Part shown: piece after piece, positions 46,468 to 55,840 of the stretch
How positions within the stretch are numbered: the stretch's first letter is position 1
Layout: each line of letters opens with the position of its first letter
Assembly: GCF_030518235.1 (NCBI RefSeq)
Contig: NZ_JAULSA010000006.1
Span: 296,667-360,666 of the forward strand
Source of the DNA: Saccharibacillus sp. CPCC 101409
GTDB lineage: Bacteria; Bacillota; Bacilli; Paenibacillales; Paenibacillaceae
DNA: 64,000 bases
Direction: 5' to 3'
The notes under the pieces: model-generated
Seen by the model: only the letters and a program-made list of their open reading frames with translations
What the model was told of the DNA's origin: nothing
Databases searched by the model: none
Made by a program: the position numbers and the translations under genes

Positions 46468-47385
46468 TTAGGGAGCGATCAGCTCGATCTGGTTCATATC
46501 CGCTCCGGCGTTCTGTAGAAAAGCATAGGTCAGCCGGTCCGCTTTGCAGTCGACAAACCGCACTTTTTTCAAGCTTTTTCCTTTGAAAAAGGTGCGGGTA
46601 AACGTCGCGTTTTGAAACGTCGTTCGGGTAAACCCGCAGTTCTCGAACGCGCAGCCGTCGAAGTTTCCTTCCAGCACGATTCCGTCGAAATGCGTGGCGC
46701 CGAAGCGGGTGCGCGACCAGATTGTGCCGGTCATCGTGCATTTTTGAAAATAAGACGATCGAATATCCGCTTCCGTAAAGTCCGCGCCGGAGAAATCGCA
46801 GTTCTTGATATGGCTGTCCGATACGACCGCTTTCTGCAGGGACGCGTTTGGGAACTCGTTGTGGACGAGGTTCGAATTGCGGATCCGGCTGCCCGCCAGG
46901 CTGGCGTCCGAGAAATCGCACTGCTCGACATGGTTGCTTTTGAGCAGAAGCCCGGACAGCTGCGAACCGACGAATAAACAGCGGCGAATATGCGACGAGC
47001 CGAACTTTTCATGCAGGCCTTCCAGACCGGAGAAATCCGCGTCGGCCCAGCTTCCCGCAGACATATTCCAGCCGGGACTTTTTCCGCTTTGCTCGGATGC
47101 CGGCGGAATCGGTAATTCACGGACCGGAGGGAGCGCAGGATGTTCGTCCGCAGAGAACGGCTCGCGGGCTTCCCGGGCCTCGTTTTCCGAAAAATAATTC
47201 AGGTCGATATCCAGAATCCGCGCCAGCCGGTCCAGCGTCAGAATATCCGGCAGCGACTCCCCGCGTTCCCATTTTCCGACCGCCTGAGGACTGAGCGACA
47301 GCTGTCCGGCCAGCGCGGCCTGCGACAGATTTTTGGACCTGCGGGCTTCCGCGATTTTATTTCCGATCTCGATCGGGGTTAACAT
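46468..47385 (-). CDS. XRE helix-turn-helix/pentapeptide-repeat fusion protein
   Basis: 305 residues. Residues 6-65 form a helix-turn-helix (EARRSKNLSQAALAGQLSLSPQAVGKWERGESLPDILTLDRLARIL). After a proline-rich linker, residues 115-300 carry pentapeptide repeats of the A(D/N)(L/F)xx type: DFSGLEGLHEKF, CLFVGSQLSGLLLKSNHVEQCDFSDASLAGSRIRNSNL, CDFSGADFTEADI. Such a beta-solenoid could mimic DNA or bind a partner. It lies 17 bases upstream of the DrrAB-like genes on the same strand and probably regulates them. Confidence 0.88.
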   Translation of the reverse strand: MLTPIEIGNKIAEARRSKNLSQAALAGQLSLSPQAVGKWERGESLPDILTLDRLARILDIDLNYFSENEAREAREPFSADEHPALPPVRELPIPPASEQSGKSPGWNMSAGSWADADFSGLEGLHEKFGSSHIRRCLFVGSQLSGLLLKSNHVEQCDFSDASLAGSRIRNSNLVHNEFPNASLQKAVVSDSHIKNCDFSGADFTEADIRSSYFQKCTMTGTIWSRTRFGATHFDGIVLEGNFDGCAFENCGFTRTTFQNATFTRTFFKGKSLKKVRFVDCKADRLTYAFLQNAGADMNQIELIAP

Positions 47386-47573
47386 AGAGTCAGCCTCTTT
47401 TCCGTTATTTTCGTCGACGCCATCAGCTTAACCGGAAACCGGGCGGAAGCAAATACAAAACGCCGCAACCGTCGGTTGTTTTGGCGCTACGGATGGTTGC
47501 AAAACGCGTTTTTTCGGCAAAAAGCAAAAGGATAGACGATTTTTATCGCAAAAAGGAAGGAAGGCGAAGCTTC

Positions 47574-48143
47574 ATGACCCAGGTAACCAAGCGCGCGCTC
47601 GCCGCGTCGCTCAAAAAGCTGCTGTCGCAAAAAACGCTCGACAAGATCACGGTGATCGATATTGCCGAAGACTGCGAAGTGAACCGGCAGACGTTTTACT
47701 ACCACTTCAAAGACATCTACGATCTGATCGACTGGATCTATACGAACGAAGCCGCGAAAGCGCTGGACGGCAAAAAGACGTACGGGACGTGGCAGCAGGG
47801 CTTCCTGCATATTTTCGAATACGTGCTGGACAACCGGAACTTTGTGCTGAACACCTATCATTCCGTCAACCGCGAGTATCTGGAACGCTATCTGCACCAG
47901 GAGACGGTTGCGCTCTTGATGGGCGTGATCGAAGAGAAAGCGGCGGGAATGAACGTGCGAGAAGACGACAAAGCGTTTATCGCCCACTTCTATAAATACG
48001 CGTTCGTCGGGCTGGTGCTGGACTGGCTCAAAAACGGGATGAAAGAACAGCCGCACGACATCGTCGGACGTCTCAGCGTGCTGATCCACGGCGATTTCGC
48101 GGGGGCGCTGGAGCGGTTTGAGGGCGGAGGGTTTACGGTTTAA
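47574..48143 (+). CDS. TetR-family regulator (DhaS-like)
   Basis: 189 residues. TKRALAASLKKLLSQKTLDKITVIDIAEDCEVNRQTFYYHFKDIYDLIDWIY is the short TetR HTH of the DhaS/TetR_C_8 group, and the C-terminal FYKYAFVGLVLDWLKNGMKEQP is the matching ligand domain end. Start ATG at 47574 with AAGGAAGGAAGG. Divergent from the HTH-pentapeptide gene, so it may control the DrrAB-like exporter. Confidence 0.88.
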   Translation: MTQVTKRALAASLKKLLSQKTLDKITVIDIAEDCEVNRQTFYYHFKDIYDLIDWIYTNEAAKALDGKKTYGTWQQGFLHIFEYVLDNRNFVLNTYHSVNREYLERYLHQETVALLMGVIEEKAAGMNVREDDKAFIAHFYKYAFVGLVLDWLKNGMKEQPHDIVGRLSVLIHGDFAGALERFEGGGFTV

Positions 48144-48145
48144 TA

Positions 48146-48182
48146 AAAAAACACCCGCCGGTTGCGCTGCAAGCGGCGGGTG
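48146..48182 (-). terminator. Terminator of the epimerase gene (minus strand)
   Basis: ACACCCGCCG/CGGCGGGTGT stem; on minus it is followed by TTTTTTTATTAA. The same stem may slow plus-strand transcripts, though without a U-run. Confidence 0.8.
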
Positions 48183-48211
48183 TGGGCGTTCTGAGAGCAG
48201 GGGAAGCTTAC

Positions 48212-49123
48212 TTAGTCGAAGTAACCGCCTTCGCGAAGATCGTCCAGAAGAAACGGGTTGGATGGATTCCAGCCGAATTGTTTCCTCGTTTGTTCGGACG
48301 AAACCGGCGCATCGAGTTCGGCGAAGTGCCTGAACCAGCCAAAGTGCCCGGACGCTTCGTCCGGGGAAATAGAGACTGTGGGAACCCCGAGACTGCGGCC
48401 TATAGCAGAGGCAATCTCGCGGAAAGGAATGCGGGAGTCGGCGGCGGCGTGCAGACGCGCGCCGGGAGTCCGGTTAGCGAGCGCGAGACGATACAGCTTG
48501 GCTGCATCGAGCCGATGAACGGCGCTCCAGCAATTTTCCCCGTTCCCGATATAGGCCGAAACCCCTTTTTCGCGCGCAATATCGATAAGCAGCGGAATAA
48601 AGCCGTGGTCTCCTTTTCCATGTACAGTGGGAGAAAGACGAACGACGCCGATATTTACGCCCTGCGCGGCGACCATGTCCGCAGCCTGCTCGGTTAAAAC
48701 GCGCGGGAATTGTTCGGGAGTAAAGACCGGTCGATCTGTTTCGTAGGCCAGCCTGCCGGGAGCAACCAGCGCCGTGCCCGAAGTGACGATAAAAGGACGC
48801 GACGTTCCTTGCAGCGTTTCTCCGATAGCCCGGATTGCCTGACCGTCCTTTTCCGCGTTTTGACGCTGTTTGGCGGCATCGTCATTTTCGCTAAATGCGG
48901 TGTTGTACCCTGCATGAATGACCGCATCGCATTCATGGGCGCCCCGGCGCAGAGTTTCCAGGTCGTTCAAGTCTCCGCGCAGTACGTCGATTCCGGCTTT
49001 GCCGAGCTTGGCTGCCGACTGTTCGGAACGGGCAAGCCCCAGGACCCGATGACCGTGATCCGCAAGTTCCCGCAGAACCGCCGAGCCGACAAAACCCGTG
49101 GCTCCCGTCAAAAAAATTCTCAT
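48212..49123 (-). CDS. NAD(P)-dependent epimerase/dehydratase-like extended SDR
   Basis: 303 residues. Rossmann start MRIFLTGATGFVGSAVLRELADHGHRVLGLARS; an Asp-rich strand DVLRGDLND. The usual YxxxK is replaced near ETDRPVF...EQAADM, as in the YbjT/atypical SDR5-like group, so catalysis is uncertain. The C-terminal region has FGWFRHFAELDAPVSSEQTRKQFGWNP. It is divergent from the XRE/MmyB-type regulator at 49275 with a 151-base shared promoter region. Confidence 0.87.
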   Translation of the reverse strand: MRIFLTGATGFVGSAVLRELADHGHRVLGLARSEQSAAKLGKAGIDVLRGDLNDLETLRRGAHECDAVIHAGYNTAFSENDDAAKQRQNAEKDGQAIRAIGETLQGTSRPFIVTSGTALVAPGRLAYETDRPVFTPEQFPRVLTEQAADMVAAQGVNIGVVRLSPTVHGKGDHGFIPLLIDIAREKGVSAYIGNGENCWSAVHRLDAAKLYRLALANRTPGARLHAAADSRIPFREIASAIGRSLGVPTVSISPDEASGHFGWFRHFAELDAPVSSEQTRKQFGWNPSNPFLLDDLREGGYFD

Positions 49124-49274
49124 TGTTTTTGCCTCCATTTCAGTACAGGTCGAATCTGTAATCCATACAATACGCCACCGCGCTTCTCGCAGCCAGAACG
49201 GCATTTATAGCAGCAGAGTGCATACTACTATTGAAAATATTAGGATAAACGCGCGACAATACGGAGGGGATTCC

Positions 49275-50126
49275 ATGGATAAACCATCGAGAAGAAAAGA
49301 ACTCGCAGATTTTCTGCGTACGCGCAGACAGCGCCTTGCGCCGGCCGATGTCGGTTTGAATATCGATACATCGCGCCGCCGGACGCCCGGATTACGACGC
49401 GAGGAAGTAGCCGGTTTATCGGGGATTTCGCTCCCCTGGTACACGGCATTGGAGCAGGCCAAAGATATCCGGGTGTCCGAGCAGGTGCTGCTCAGCCTCG
49501 CCGGAACGCTTCAACTAAGCGAAGACGAGCGGAATCACTTTTTTATTTTGGCAAACGCGGCCTCTTCGGCGCCCGTGTTGACATCGGAAGAACCGATTTC
49601 ACCGATCCTTCAGCAGATTCTCGACAGGTTCGGTACTTACCCCGCCTATATATCCAATGAAAAATGGAACGTGATTGCCTGGAACGAAGCAGCCAAAGCG
49701 TTGTTGGGAGACTTTGACCGGCATGAAGAAATCGAAACGAATATTCTTTGGCGTATCTTTATGCTGGAAACGAATAAACGGCAGATTGTGAATTGGGATC
49801 AATTCGCGGCTTCGCTGGTTGCACAGTTTAGAAGCCGGTATGCCGTTTATATCGATGATCCCTGGTACACCTACCTCGTCCATCGATTGATGGAGGCCAG
49901 CGCTGATTTTCGGATGTTCTGGGAGCGGCACGACGTTTCGAAGACCCAGGCGGGCAAAAAAGATTTTATTCTTCCGAAGGTCGGCCTGCTGGAGTTCAAT
50001 CACACCACGTTTTCCGTTTCCGAAAATACCGACTTTGTCATGGCTGTTTATACGCCGGCTGCGGGGACTCCGACCGATCAGCGAATGAAGGAGTGGATGG
50101 CTTTAACCGTCGATGAGCATAATTGA
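49275..50126 (+). CDS. XRE-family regulator with MmyB-like ligand domain
   Basis: 283 residues. HTH at about 9-75: RRKELADFLRTRRQRLAPADVGL...RRTPGLRREEVAGLSGISLPWYTALEQAK, typical of the MmyB group. The ligand domain has YPAYISNEKWNVIAWNEAAKALLGDF and the C-terminal FNHTTFSVSENTDFVMAVYTP. In this family the gene usually lies divergent from an oxidoreductase or epimerase that it represses, as here. GGAGGGG precedes the ATG. Confidence 0.9.
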   Translation: MDKPSRRKELADFLRTRRQRLAPADVGLNIDTSRRRTPGLRREEVAGLSGISLPWYTALEQAKDIRVSEQVLLSLAGTLQLSEDERNHFFILANAASSAPVLTSEEPISPILQQILDRFGTYPAYISNEKWNVIAWNEAAKALLGDFDRHEEIETNILWRIFMLETNKRQIVNWDQFAASLVAQFRSRYAVYIDDPWYTYLVHRLMEASADFRMFWERHDVSKTQAGKKDFILPKVGLLEFNHTTFSVSENTDFVMAVYTPAAGTPTDQRMKEWMALTVDEHN

Positions 50127-50291
50127 AAAGAAAGCAAAAGCGCGAAGAAGTATCGGAGCAAAATAAAATACTTCAAATAAATACGTTCAATAATTTGGTA
50201 TAATTAGTATTAGAACGAATAGATCCTGTTTATTGATGCGGCAGAGCGCAATCGGATATGGGATGAAAATATGAAATGAAGAGGTCGTTCC

Positions 50292-50579
50292 ATGAAATTT
50301 TCGTTTGAGATCGGATATCGGGAAAAGCACGTCGTGGAGTTTGAATTCAATCAAATCGTAGGGAACCTGAGTATCAAAGTCGATGGCCGAGAAGAAATGA
50401 GCGATTTCCAAACGATGTCTTTCAGCCTGGTCAAGACCTATGAATTCGAAGTCGGGTACGAAGAGAGACATTGGATCAAGATCGATAAGATCAGGAAGCT
50501 GCTGCTGGCCGGATTCAGGAAAACCAAATACGAAGTGTATGTGGATGGAACCTTTTTCAAAGAATACGAAGGGAGATGA
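50292..50579 (+). CDS. Hypothetical protein (95 aa)
   Basis: Small soluble protein rich in beta-strand residues: MKFSFEIGYREKHVVEFEFNQIVGNLSIKVDG..., with two similar motifs (FEIGYREKH-VEFEF and FEVGYEERH-IKID) that suggest an internal duplication of a beta-hairpin. GAAGAGG precedes the ATG by 10 bases. I do not recognise a function. Confidence 0.7.
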   Translation: MKFSFEIGYREKHVVEFEFNQIVGNLSIKVDGREEMSDFQTMSFSLVKTYEFEVGYEERHWIKIDKIRKLLLAGFRKTKYEVYVDGTFFKEYEGR

Positions 50580-50583
50580 GACT

Positions 50584-50700
50584 CTGATCAAAGGAATTCT
50601 GTTCGACTTGGACGGGACGCTGCTGGATCGCGATCATCCCGTCAACGACGTTGAAGCGGGTATCTGTGCCGGCATGAATGGAGAGGAGTACTGTCGATGA
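50584..50700 (+). pseudogene. N-terminal remnant of a HAD-family phosphatase
   Basis: IKGILFDLDGTLLDRDHPV is an unmistakable HAD motif I with the two catalytic Asp residues. Only 38 codons remain before a TGA, and the codon before Ile is CTG rather than a normal start. The other HAD motifs are absent. Confidence 0.8.
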
Positions 50701-50900
50701 ACAAAGCTAAAATCCCTGCCAAAACATTTTTCATTATATTCGGCCTGAATTTCTTGAGCGGTCTGCTGATGATAAATAACTACAGCGAAAAACGGGGGAT
50801 GATGATTCTCGGTTTTTTGATTATGACCGTTTCCGCGATATTTCTAATCCTCACAGGAAAAGAGCTGTACAAAGCAAGAACCCGAAAAGCGAAGATGTGA
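50697..50900 (+). CDS. Small two-helix membrane protein (67 aa)
   Basis: KTFFIIFGLNFLSGLLMI and GMMILGFLIMTVSAIFLILTG are two membrane helices with a basic C-terminal tail (RTRKAKM). GAGAGGAG precedes the ATG by eight bases. The start overlaps the HAD remnant's stop (ATGA). Function unknown. Confidence 0.65.
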   Translation: MNKAKIPAKTFFIIFGLNFLSGLLMINNYSEKRGMMILGFLIMTVSAIFLILTGKELYKARTRKAKM

Positions 50901-50967
50901 GCGTGCTGGATCGAATCCGGACAAATCCTCCAAAGCAGGTGAACCATGAACAAAACCTTCACTCAAG

Positions 50968-51133
50968 TTAGGCCGTGTACGCAAACTCAGCGACGTGCAT
51001 CTTTAGCTGCCTTTTCGCCCTCCTCTGCGTCACTTTCCCTTGACGTGCCCCGGCACGCCTTCGAAAAAGTTCCTTGATGAGAACGAAAATTCAGCTCAAT
51101 CTGCGTCCTTCGGAGTTTGCGTACACATCCTAA
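50968..51133. repeat. MITE-like palindromic element, copy B (compact)
   Basis: 166 bases with terminal inverted repeats TTAGGCCGTGTACGCAAACT (left) and, read inward on the complement, TTAGGATGTGTACGCAAACT. The internal blocks are the same as copy A at 35226. It sits inside the 5' end of a methyltransferase gene. No transposase is encoded. Confidence 0.78.
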
Positions 51134-51821
51134 AAAAGCCGAAGCGGATTACCATGAGAAATTTTACGAGGAAACGCCTCTTTTTCAGCCCGGAAGCTGG
51201 TTGTCCAGGCCTGTTCAGATTGTAATGGATTTATTGGAGCGGTTGAATCTTGAAAAAGTCAGCGTGCTCGATCTGGGCTGCGGCGTGGGCCGGAACAGCA
51301 TCCCGATCGCTCAAAGAATCCAGGAGTTCGGCGGAACCGTACATGCGGTGGATCTGCTGCCGGTCGCGATCGACAAATTGTCGGCATACATAGGAGAGTA
51401 CAACGTTCAGGGAGCGATAACCGTTGAGGCCGCGGACGCGGAATATTACGGGATCGCTTCCGAAGCCTACGATTACATCGTGGTCTGCTCGTGCCTGGAA
51501 CATGTTTCGAACGTCCAAGCTTTTCGCGCGGTCGTGGAAAGAATGATCCGGGGAACGCAACGAAACGGGATCAACTGCGTTCTTATCAATACGGAAGTGA
51601 AAGAGTACGATCCGGAGAGCGGCGTGGAACAAGACGGGTTAATTGAGTTGAATTTGCCGACCGGGGAGGCTTTGCGTCTACTGCGGGAGCTGTACGCCGG
51701 CTGGGAGATCCTGATCGAGAAACACGTTCCCCAAACCGTACACGAACACAAACAGGGCAAACAAATCGAATTCAGGGGAGTCTGGGTAACGTTTGCGGCT
51801 CAAAGAAAGGGTGCGGGCTAA
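51117..51821 (+). CDS. Class I SAM-dependent methyltransferase with 5' end interrupted by a repeat
   Basis: 234 residues in the open part. VSVLDLGCGVGRNSIPIAQRI is SAM motif I; YDYIVVCSCLEHVS is motif IV. The N-terminal YHEKFYEETPLFQPGSWL is normal for the family. Before it, an ATG at 50946 with AGGTG begins MNKTFTQ and then enters the repeat; the frame on both sides of the repeat is the same, but a TGA at 51075 inside it stops translation. Expression now depends on the TTG at 51117 within the right terminal repeat or on a later start, so the gene may be silent or have a new N-terminus. Confidence 0.75.
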   Translation: MRTHPKKAEADYHEKFYEETPLFQPGSWLSRPVQIVMDLLERLNLEKVSVLDLGCGVGRNSIPIAQRIQEFGGTVHAVDLLPVAIDKLSAYIGEYNVQGAITVEAADAEYYGIASEAYDYIVVCSCLEHVSNVQAFRAVVERMIRGTQRNGINCVLINTEVKEYDPESGVEQDGLIELNLPTGEALRLLRELYAGWEILIEKHVPQTVHEHKQGKQIEFRGVWVTFAAQRKGAG

Positions 51822-51822
51822 T

Positions 51823-52161
51823 ATGAAATTTGGATTCGCCAAAACGGGGCTGGTCTTTATCCTGCTTGCCGCGGCTCTAACGGGATGCGGAAGCGGGAGC
51901 GGCAAAGCGATCAGTTCGTCGACGATGTTTATCCGCGTGACGCAAAAAGATCATTCGGAAGACTACAAGACAAAGTGGATCGTCGGATATAATTCCAGCG
52001 CCGAAGACGTACAGGAAGTGCAGATCGAAGTCGACGACGACAACCTCTGGAATCTAATCGAAACGAACGAAGAGTATTTTGTAACCTACGAGGGATATGA
52101 GAACGGCCGATATGTCATCGAACAGATTAATCATCCGGGAGACGAAGATCCTTTAAGATAA
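51823..52161 (+). CDS. Small lipoprotein
   Basis: 112 residues with a lipoprotein signal: FAKTGLVFILLAAALTGCGSGSG, lipobox LTGC with Cys near residue 22. The mature part is acidic (EVDDDNLWNLIETNEEYFVTYEGYENG). It begins one base after the methyltransferase stop. Function unknown. Confidence 0.75.
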   Translation: MKFGFAKTGLVFILLAAALTGCGSGSGKAISSSTMFIRVTQKDHSEDYKTKWIVGYNSSAEDVQEVQIEVDDDNLWNLIETNEEYFVTYEGYENGRYVIEQINHPGDEDPLR

Positions 52162-52328
52162 TTTAGATCGGGTGTCCGCCGCGAGCGCCAACTCTAGACA
52201 AATCGCCGCCAATGTCCAAAAATTCGGCATCGGGCGGCGATTGTCTATAGGTTCCTTTTTTCAAAAAGCCTATGCTGTGAGCATATTCCGAAGATATACC
52301 CCACAACGAATTCATGGAGGGAATGCTC

Positions 52329-54104
52329 ATGTATTACAGCAGCGGCAATTACGAAGCGTTCGCAAGACCGATGAAACCGGAAGGCGTGGACGGCAAATCG
52401 GCGTATCTCGTCGGGGCGGGGCTGGCGTCGCTCGCGGCGGCGTGTTTCCTGATTCGCGACGGACAGATGAAAGGATCGCGCATCCATATCCTCGAAGAAT
52501 TGAACCTGGCGGGCGGGGCGCTCGACGGCGGCGAAGAGAAAAACAAAGGCTTCGTGATCCGCGGCGGACGCGAGATGGAAGACCATTTCGAATGTCTGTG
52601 GGACCTGTTCCGCTCGATCCCGTCGCTGGAAACGGAAGGCGCTTCGGTGCTGGACGAATTCTACTGGCTGAACAAAAAGGACCCCAATTGCTCGCTGATG
52701 CGCGCCACCGTGAACCGGGGCGAAGACGCGCATACCGACGGCAAATTCGGACTGAGCGAAAAAGCGTCGATGGAGATCGTCAAGCTGTTTATGACCCGCG
52801 ACGAAGACCTGTACGACCGCAAGATTACAGATGTGTTTACCGAAGAATTCTTCGCGTCGAACTTCTGGCTGTACTGGCGGACGATGTTCGCGTTCGAAGA
52901 CTGGCACAGCGCGCTCGAAATGAAGCTTTACATCCAGCGGTTTATCCATCATATCGGCGGGCTGCCGGACTTCTCCGCGCTCAAGTTCACCAAGTACAAC
53001 CAGTTCGAATCGCTCGTTCAACCGATGTTGAAATACCTGGAAGAGCATGACGTGCATTTCGTATACGATACCCGCGTGACCAACGTCGTCTTCGAGCAGC
53101 GCGGCACGCGCAAAGTGGCGGCGAAGATACAGTGCGTGCGCGGCGGGCAGCCGGAAACGATCGATCTGACCGAAGAAGACCTGGTATTCGTGACCAACGG
53201 AAGCTGTACGGAAAACTCGTCGCTCGGCGACCATGCCCACGCGCCGGTGCTGAATACGCAGTCGGGCGAAGGCGGATGCTGGCAGCTGTGGCGCAACATC
53301 GCGGCGCAGGACGATTCGTTCGGCCGCCCGGACAAGTTCTGCACGAATATCGATGCGACCAAATGGGAATCGGCGACGGTGACCACGCTGGACGACCGGA
53401 TTCCGCCTTATATTGAAAAAATCTGCCGGCGCGATCCGTTCAGCGGCAAAGTGGTCACCGGCGGCATCGTCAGCGTCAAAGATTCGAGCTGGCTGATGAG
53501 TTGGACGCTGAACCGCCAGCCGCATTTCCAAAAGCAGCCGAAAGACCGGCTCGTGGTCTGGGTGTACGGATTGTTCCCGGACGTGCCGGGCGATTATATC
53601 AAGAAGCCGATGAGCGAGTGCACGGGCGAAGAGATCACGGCCGAATGGCTGTATCATATGGGCGTGCCGGTCGAAGAGATCCCGGATATGGCCGCGACGG
53701 GCGCCAATTGTATTCCGTGCATGATGCCTTATATTACGGCGTTCTTTATGCCCCGCGCCGCGGGCGACCGGCCGAAGATCGTGCCGGACGGCTGCGTGAA
53801 CTTTGCTTTTATCGGACAGTTCGCCGACACGGAGCGCGACACGGTGTTCACGACCGAATACTCGGTGCGGACCGCGATGGAAGCCGTGTATACGCTGCTC
53901 GGCGTAGACCGCGGCGTGCCGGAAGTGTTCGCGTCCGAGTTCGATATCCGCGTGCTGCTGGACTCGACCTCGAAGATGATGGACGGCAGGAAGCTGACCG
54001 ACCTCAAGCAGCCGGTGCTGCTGAAGCTGATCGAGCAGGGCGTGCTGCGGAAAGTATCGGGCACGGTGATCGGGGATCTGTTGAAGAAGTACGGGATTGT
54101 GTGA
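52329..54104 (+). CDS. ohyA: Oleate hydratase
   Basis: 591 residues of the MCRA/oleate hydratase family, FAD-dependent enzymes that add water to the cis-9 bond of oleate to give 10-hydroxystearate, detoxifying unsaturated fatty acids. [21 protein letters not shown] is the FAD-binding start; [23 protein letters not shown] carries the conserved Glu of the active site; [51 protein letters not shown] is the family's hallmark stretch. Start at 52329 with GGAGGG seven bases before. Single gene with its own terminator. Confidence 0.97.
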   Translation: MYYSSGNYEAFARPMKPEGVDGKSAYLVGAGLASLAAACFLIRDGQMKGSRIHILEELNLAGGALDGGEEKNKGFVIRGGREMEDHFECLWDLFRSIPSLETEGASVLDEFYWLNKKDPNCSLMRATVNRGEDAHTDGKFGLSEKASMEIVKLFMTRDEDLYDRKITDVFTEEFFASNFWLYWRTMFAFEDWHSALEMKLYIQRFIHHIGGLPDFSALKFTKYNQFESLVQPMLKYLEEHDVHFVYDTRVTNVVFEQRGTRKVAAKIQCVRGGQPETIDLTEEDLVFVTNGSCTENSSLGDHAHAPVLNTQSGEGGCWQLWRNIAAQDDSFGRPDKFCTNIDATKWESATVTTLDDRIPPYIEKICRRDPFSGKVVTGGIVSVKDSSWLMSWTLNRQPHFQKQPKDRLVVWVYGLFPDVPGDYIKKPMSECTGEEITAEWLYHMGVPVEEIPDMAATGANCIPCMMPYITAFFMPRAAGDRPKIVPDGCVNFAFIGQFADTERDTVFTTEYSVRTAMEAVYTLLGVDRGVPEVFASEFDIRVLLDSTSKMMDGRKLTDLKQPVLLKLIEQGVLRKVSGTVIGDLLKKYGIV

Positions 54105-54130
54105 TTCTATAATTTTTTATAATTCAAATA

Positions 54131-54170
54131 AAAAGGCGCTTCACAGTATAACTTAACTGAGGCGCCTTTT
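54131..54170 (+). terminator. Terminator of ohyA
   Basis: AAAAGGCGCTTC and GAGGCGCCTTTT around a 16-base loop; 27 bases past the ohyA stop. Confidence 0.85.
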
Positions 54171-54245
54171 AATATTTTTTTCTTCTTCAGACACATGCAA
54201 TTGGTCGATTATTATAGTCTTCATACCTCTATAAATATTTTTTCT

Positions 54246-54752
54246 TTAAATAAAAGTAACGGGAATATATAAGTCGGTACTTTCTTCTTTCCTAAGGCCT
54301 AAATGTATGTATCTGCCACATTTCTGATTATAAAACATAAATTCGGCATTAATGCTGCTGCGAGCAATTTGAGGATTGAATACGATACAGGTTGGTTCAT
54401 AAACTAAAGAATAAATAAAAGGGAAAAATAAGATTCTGCTAATTCCGGACTCATAAGCTCCCAAGTTTGCTTCCTTAAACATACTGAGCGTAAGTTTACC
54501 TGATTGAAGTTCGTTAAATCCTTTACGCCCTTTATAATGGGAACCGGTTTTTAAATACTGAATTCCTAGCAGATGAGGTAGATCTGTTCTTTTAAAATGA
54601 AGTTTAATATGCGAAACAGAATGTCTTACTTTGTAATCAAAAATTTTGTTGCATAAATATTGTTCGTAAAAAGAAGCTAAAGTTTGTGAATTTAAATTTT
54701 CTTCCGTAGGAACCTGCTCTAAACTAGCTAGATCGGCAACTGATAGATTCAT
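54246..54752 (-). CDS. PBECR4-type nuclease-fold protein (putative), AT-rich
   Basis: 168 residues. VSHIKLHFKRTDLPHLLGIQYL followed by KGFNELQSGKLTLSMF resembles the start of PBECR4 (Barnase/EndoU/RelE-like) domains, with the LHFK--D-PHLLG core; the C-terminal YNQKCGRYIHLGLR would complete the sheet. Base composition is much more AT-rich than in neighbouring genes, a sign of recent transfer. Such domains occur in toxins and phage proteins. No immunity gene is obvious beside it. The family call is by eye. Confidence 0.55.
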   Translation of the reverse strand: MNLSVADLASLEQVPTEENLNSQTLASFYEQYLCNKIFDYKVRHSVSHIKLHFKRTDLPHLLGIQYLKTGSHYKGRKGFNELQSGKLTLSMFKEANLGAYESGISRILFFPFIYSLVYEPTCIVFNPQIARSSINAEFMFYNQKCGRYIHLGLRKEESTDLYIPVTFI

Positions 54753-55021
54753 AATTTCCCCTAACTAAAGAATCGACCTCGATTATAATCAAGGTCGATT
54801 CGCATTATAGAAAATTGGCAGCGGCAGAGAACATCTCCCTGCGGGATAGGAATGGTATTTTTTTTCACTAAAGTAGATTGAAAATTGAATATCACCACTT
54901 TAATACCCCCAAGCGGGTACGCGAGAGTGCCCTTCCGCGTAAGAAATCTCTATGGATTCTTGTAAATTATACATGAATAACTAGCATTTTTCAATAATTG
55001 GGCGAGAAAAATCAATGTATG

Positions 55022-55840
55022 TTACTTCACCCCAAGCCGCATCCGATAGCTGAACAGCATATCTTTTGCCTCGCCGCCAAAAAATTCGTCCGCCTGCCGC
55101 CGGAATTCTTCCGCCATATCCGCCACATCCTGCGCGCCGCGCTTGATCGCGGTCTGGTGACCGCCCTGGCTGAGCGCGATACTCGTATACCGCTCGGCGT
55201 CGCAAACTTCCCAGTTGTGGAACACGATTTCGCGCGAGTAGCGGAACAGGCCGGAGTCGCGAATCTGCCGCAAATGCTCGTCTTTCGAGCGTTTATGCGC
55301 CTGCTCCCGCTCCGGGGACAATTCCGCCGCGCGGCGGTCGGACCGTTCGTTCAGCGCCAGATAGGCGGCTTCGATCTCCTCGTTCAGCACGGGCGGCCAG
55401 TCGCAGTCGTAAGCGGCGAACACGCCGCCGGGGCGCAGCACGCGCGAAAATTCGGCCAGCGACGGCTGCGGGTCCATCCAGTGAAACGACTGCGAGCAGG
55501 TAATCAGGTCCGCCGATCCGTCCGGCAGCTCCAGATCGTCGGAGTAGCCTTCGCGAAACGACAGCTTGTCCGGACTTCCCGCCGCGCGCCATTTCTCCTC
55601 CGCGACTCCTCGCATATCCGGGCTCGGCTCGATGCCGACGATTTGTTCCGCGCGGTCCAGCCACAGGAAGGTGGACAGGCCGGTTCCGCAGCCGACATCC
55701 ACGACGGTTTGGGGCGGCTCGCCCAGATACATTTCCAGAATGCGCACCACTTCCTCGGGCGCCGCCGGACGGTTGCGGTCGTACAGACTGCCGAATCCTT
55801 TGAAACGCTCCACGTTGTTTTTGCGTACATGCTCCAGCAT
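55022..55840 (-). CDS. Class I SAM-dependent methyltransferase
   Basis: 272 residues. TVVDVGCGTGLSTFLWLDRAEQIVGIEPS is motif I with the following acidic strand; LITCSQSFHWMDPQPSLAEFSRVLRPGGVFAAYD covers motifs II-III of the UbiE/methyltransferase-11 type. The substrate is unknown. AAAAGGAGTGAGAACGCC precedes the ATG at 55840. Confidence 0.88.
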   Translation of the reverse strand: MLEHVRKNNVERFKGFGSLYDRNRPAAPEEVVRILEMYLGEPPQTVVDVGCGTGLSTFLWLDRAEQIVGIEPSPDMRGVAEEKWRAAGSPDKLSFREGYSDDLELPDGSADLITCSQSFHWMDPQPSLAEFSRVLRPGGVFAAYDCDWPPVLNEEIEAAYLALNERSDRRAAELSPEREQAHKRSKDEHLRQIRDSGLFRYSREIVFHNWEVCDAERYTSIALSQGGHQTAIKRGAQDVADMAEEFRRQADEFFGGEAKDMLFSYRMRLGVK

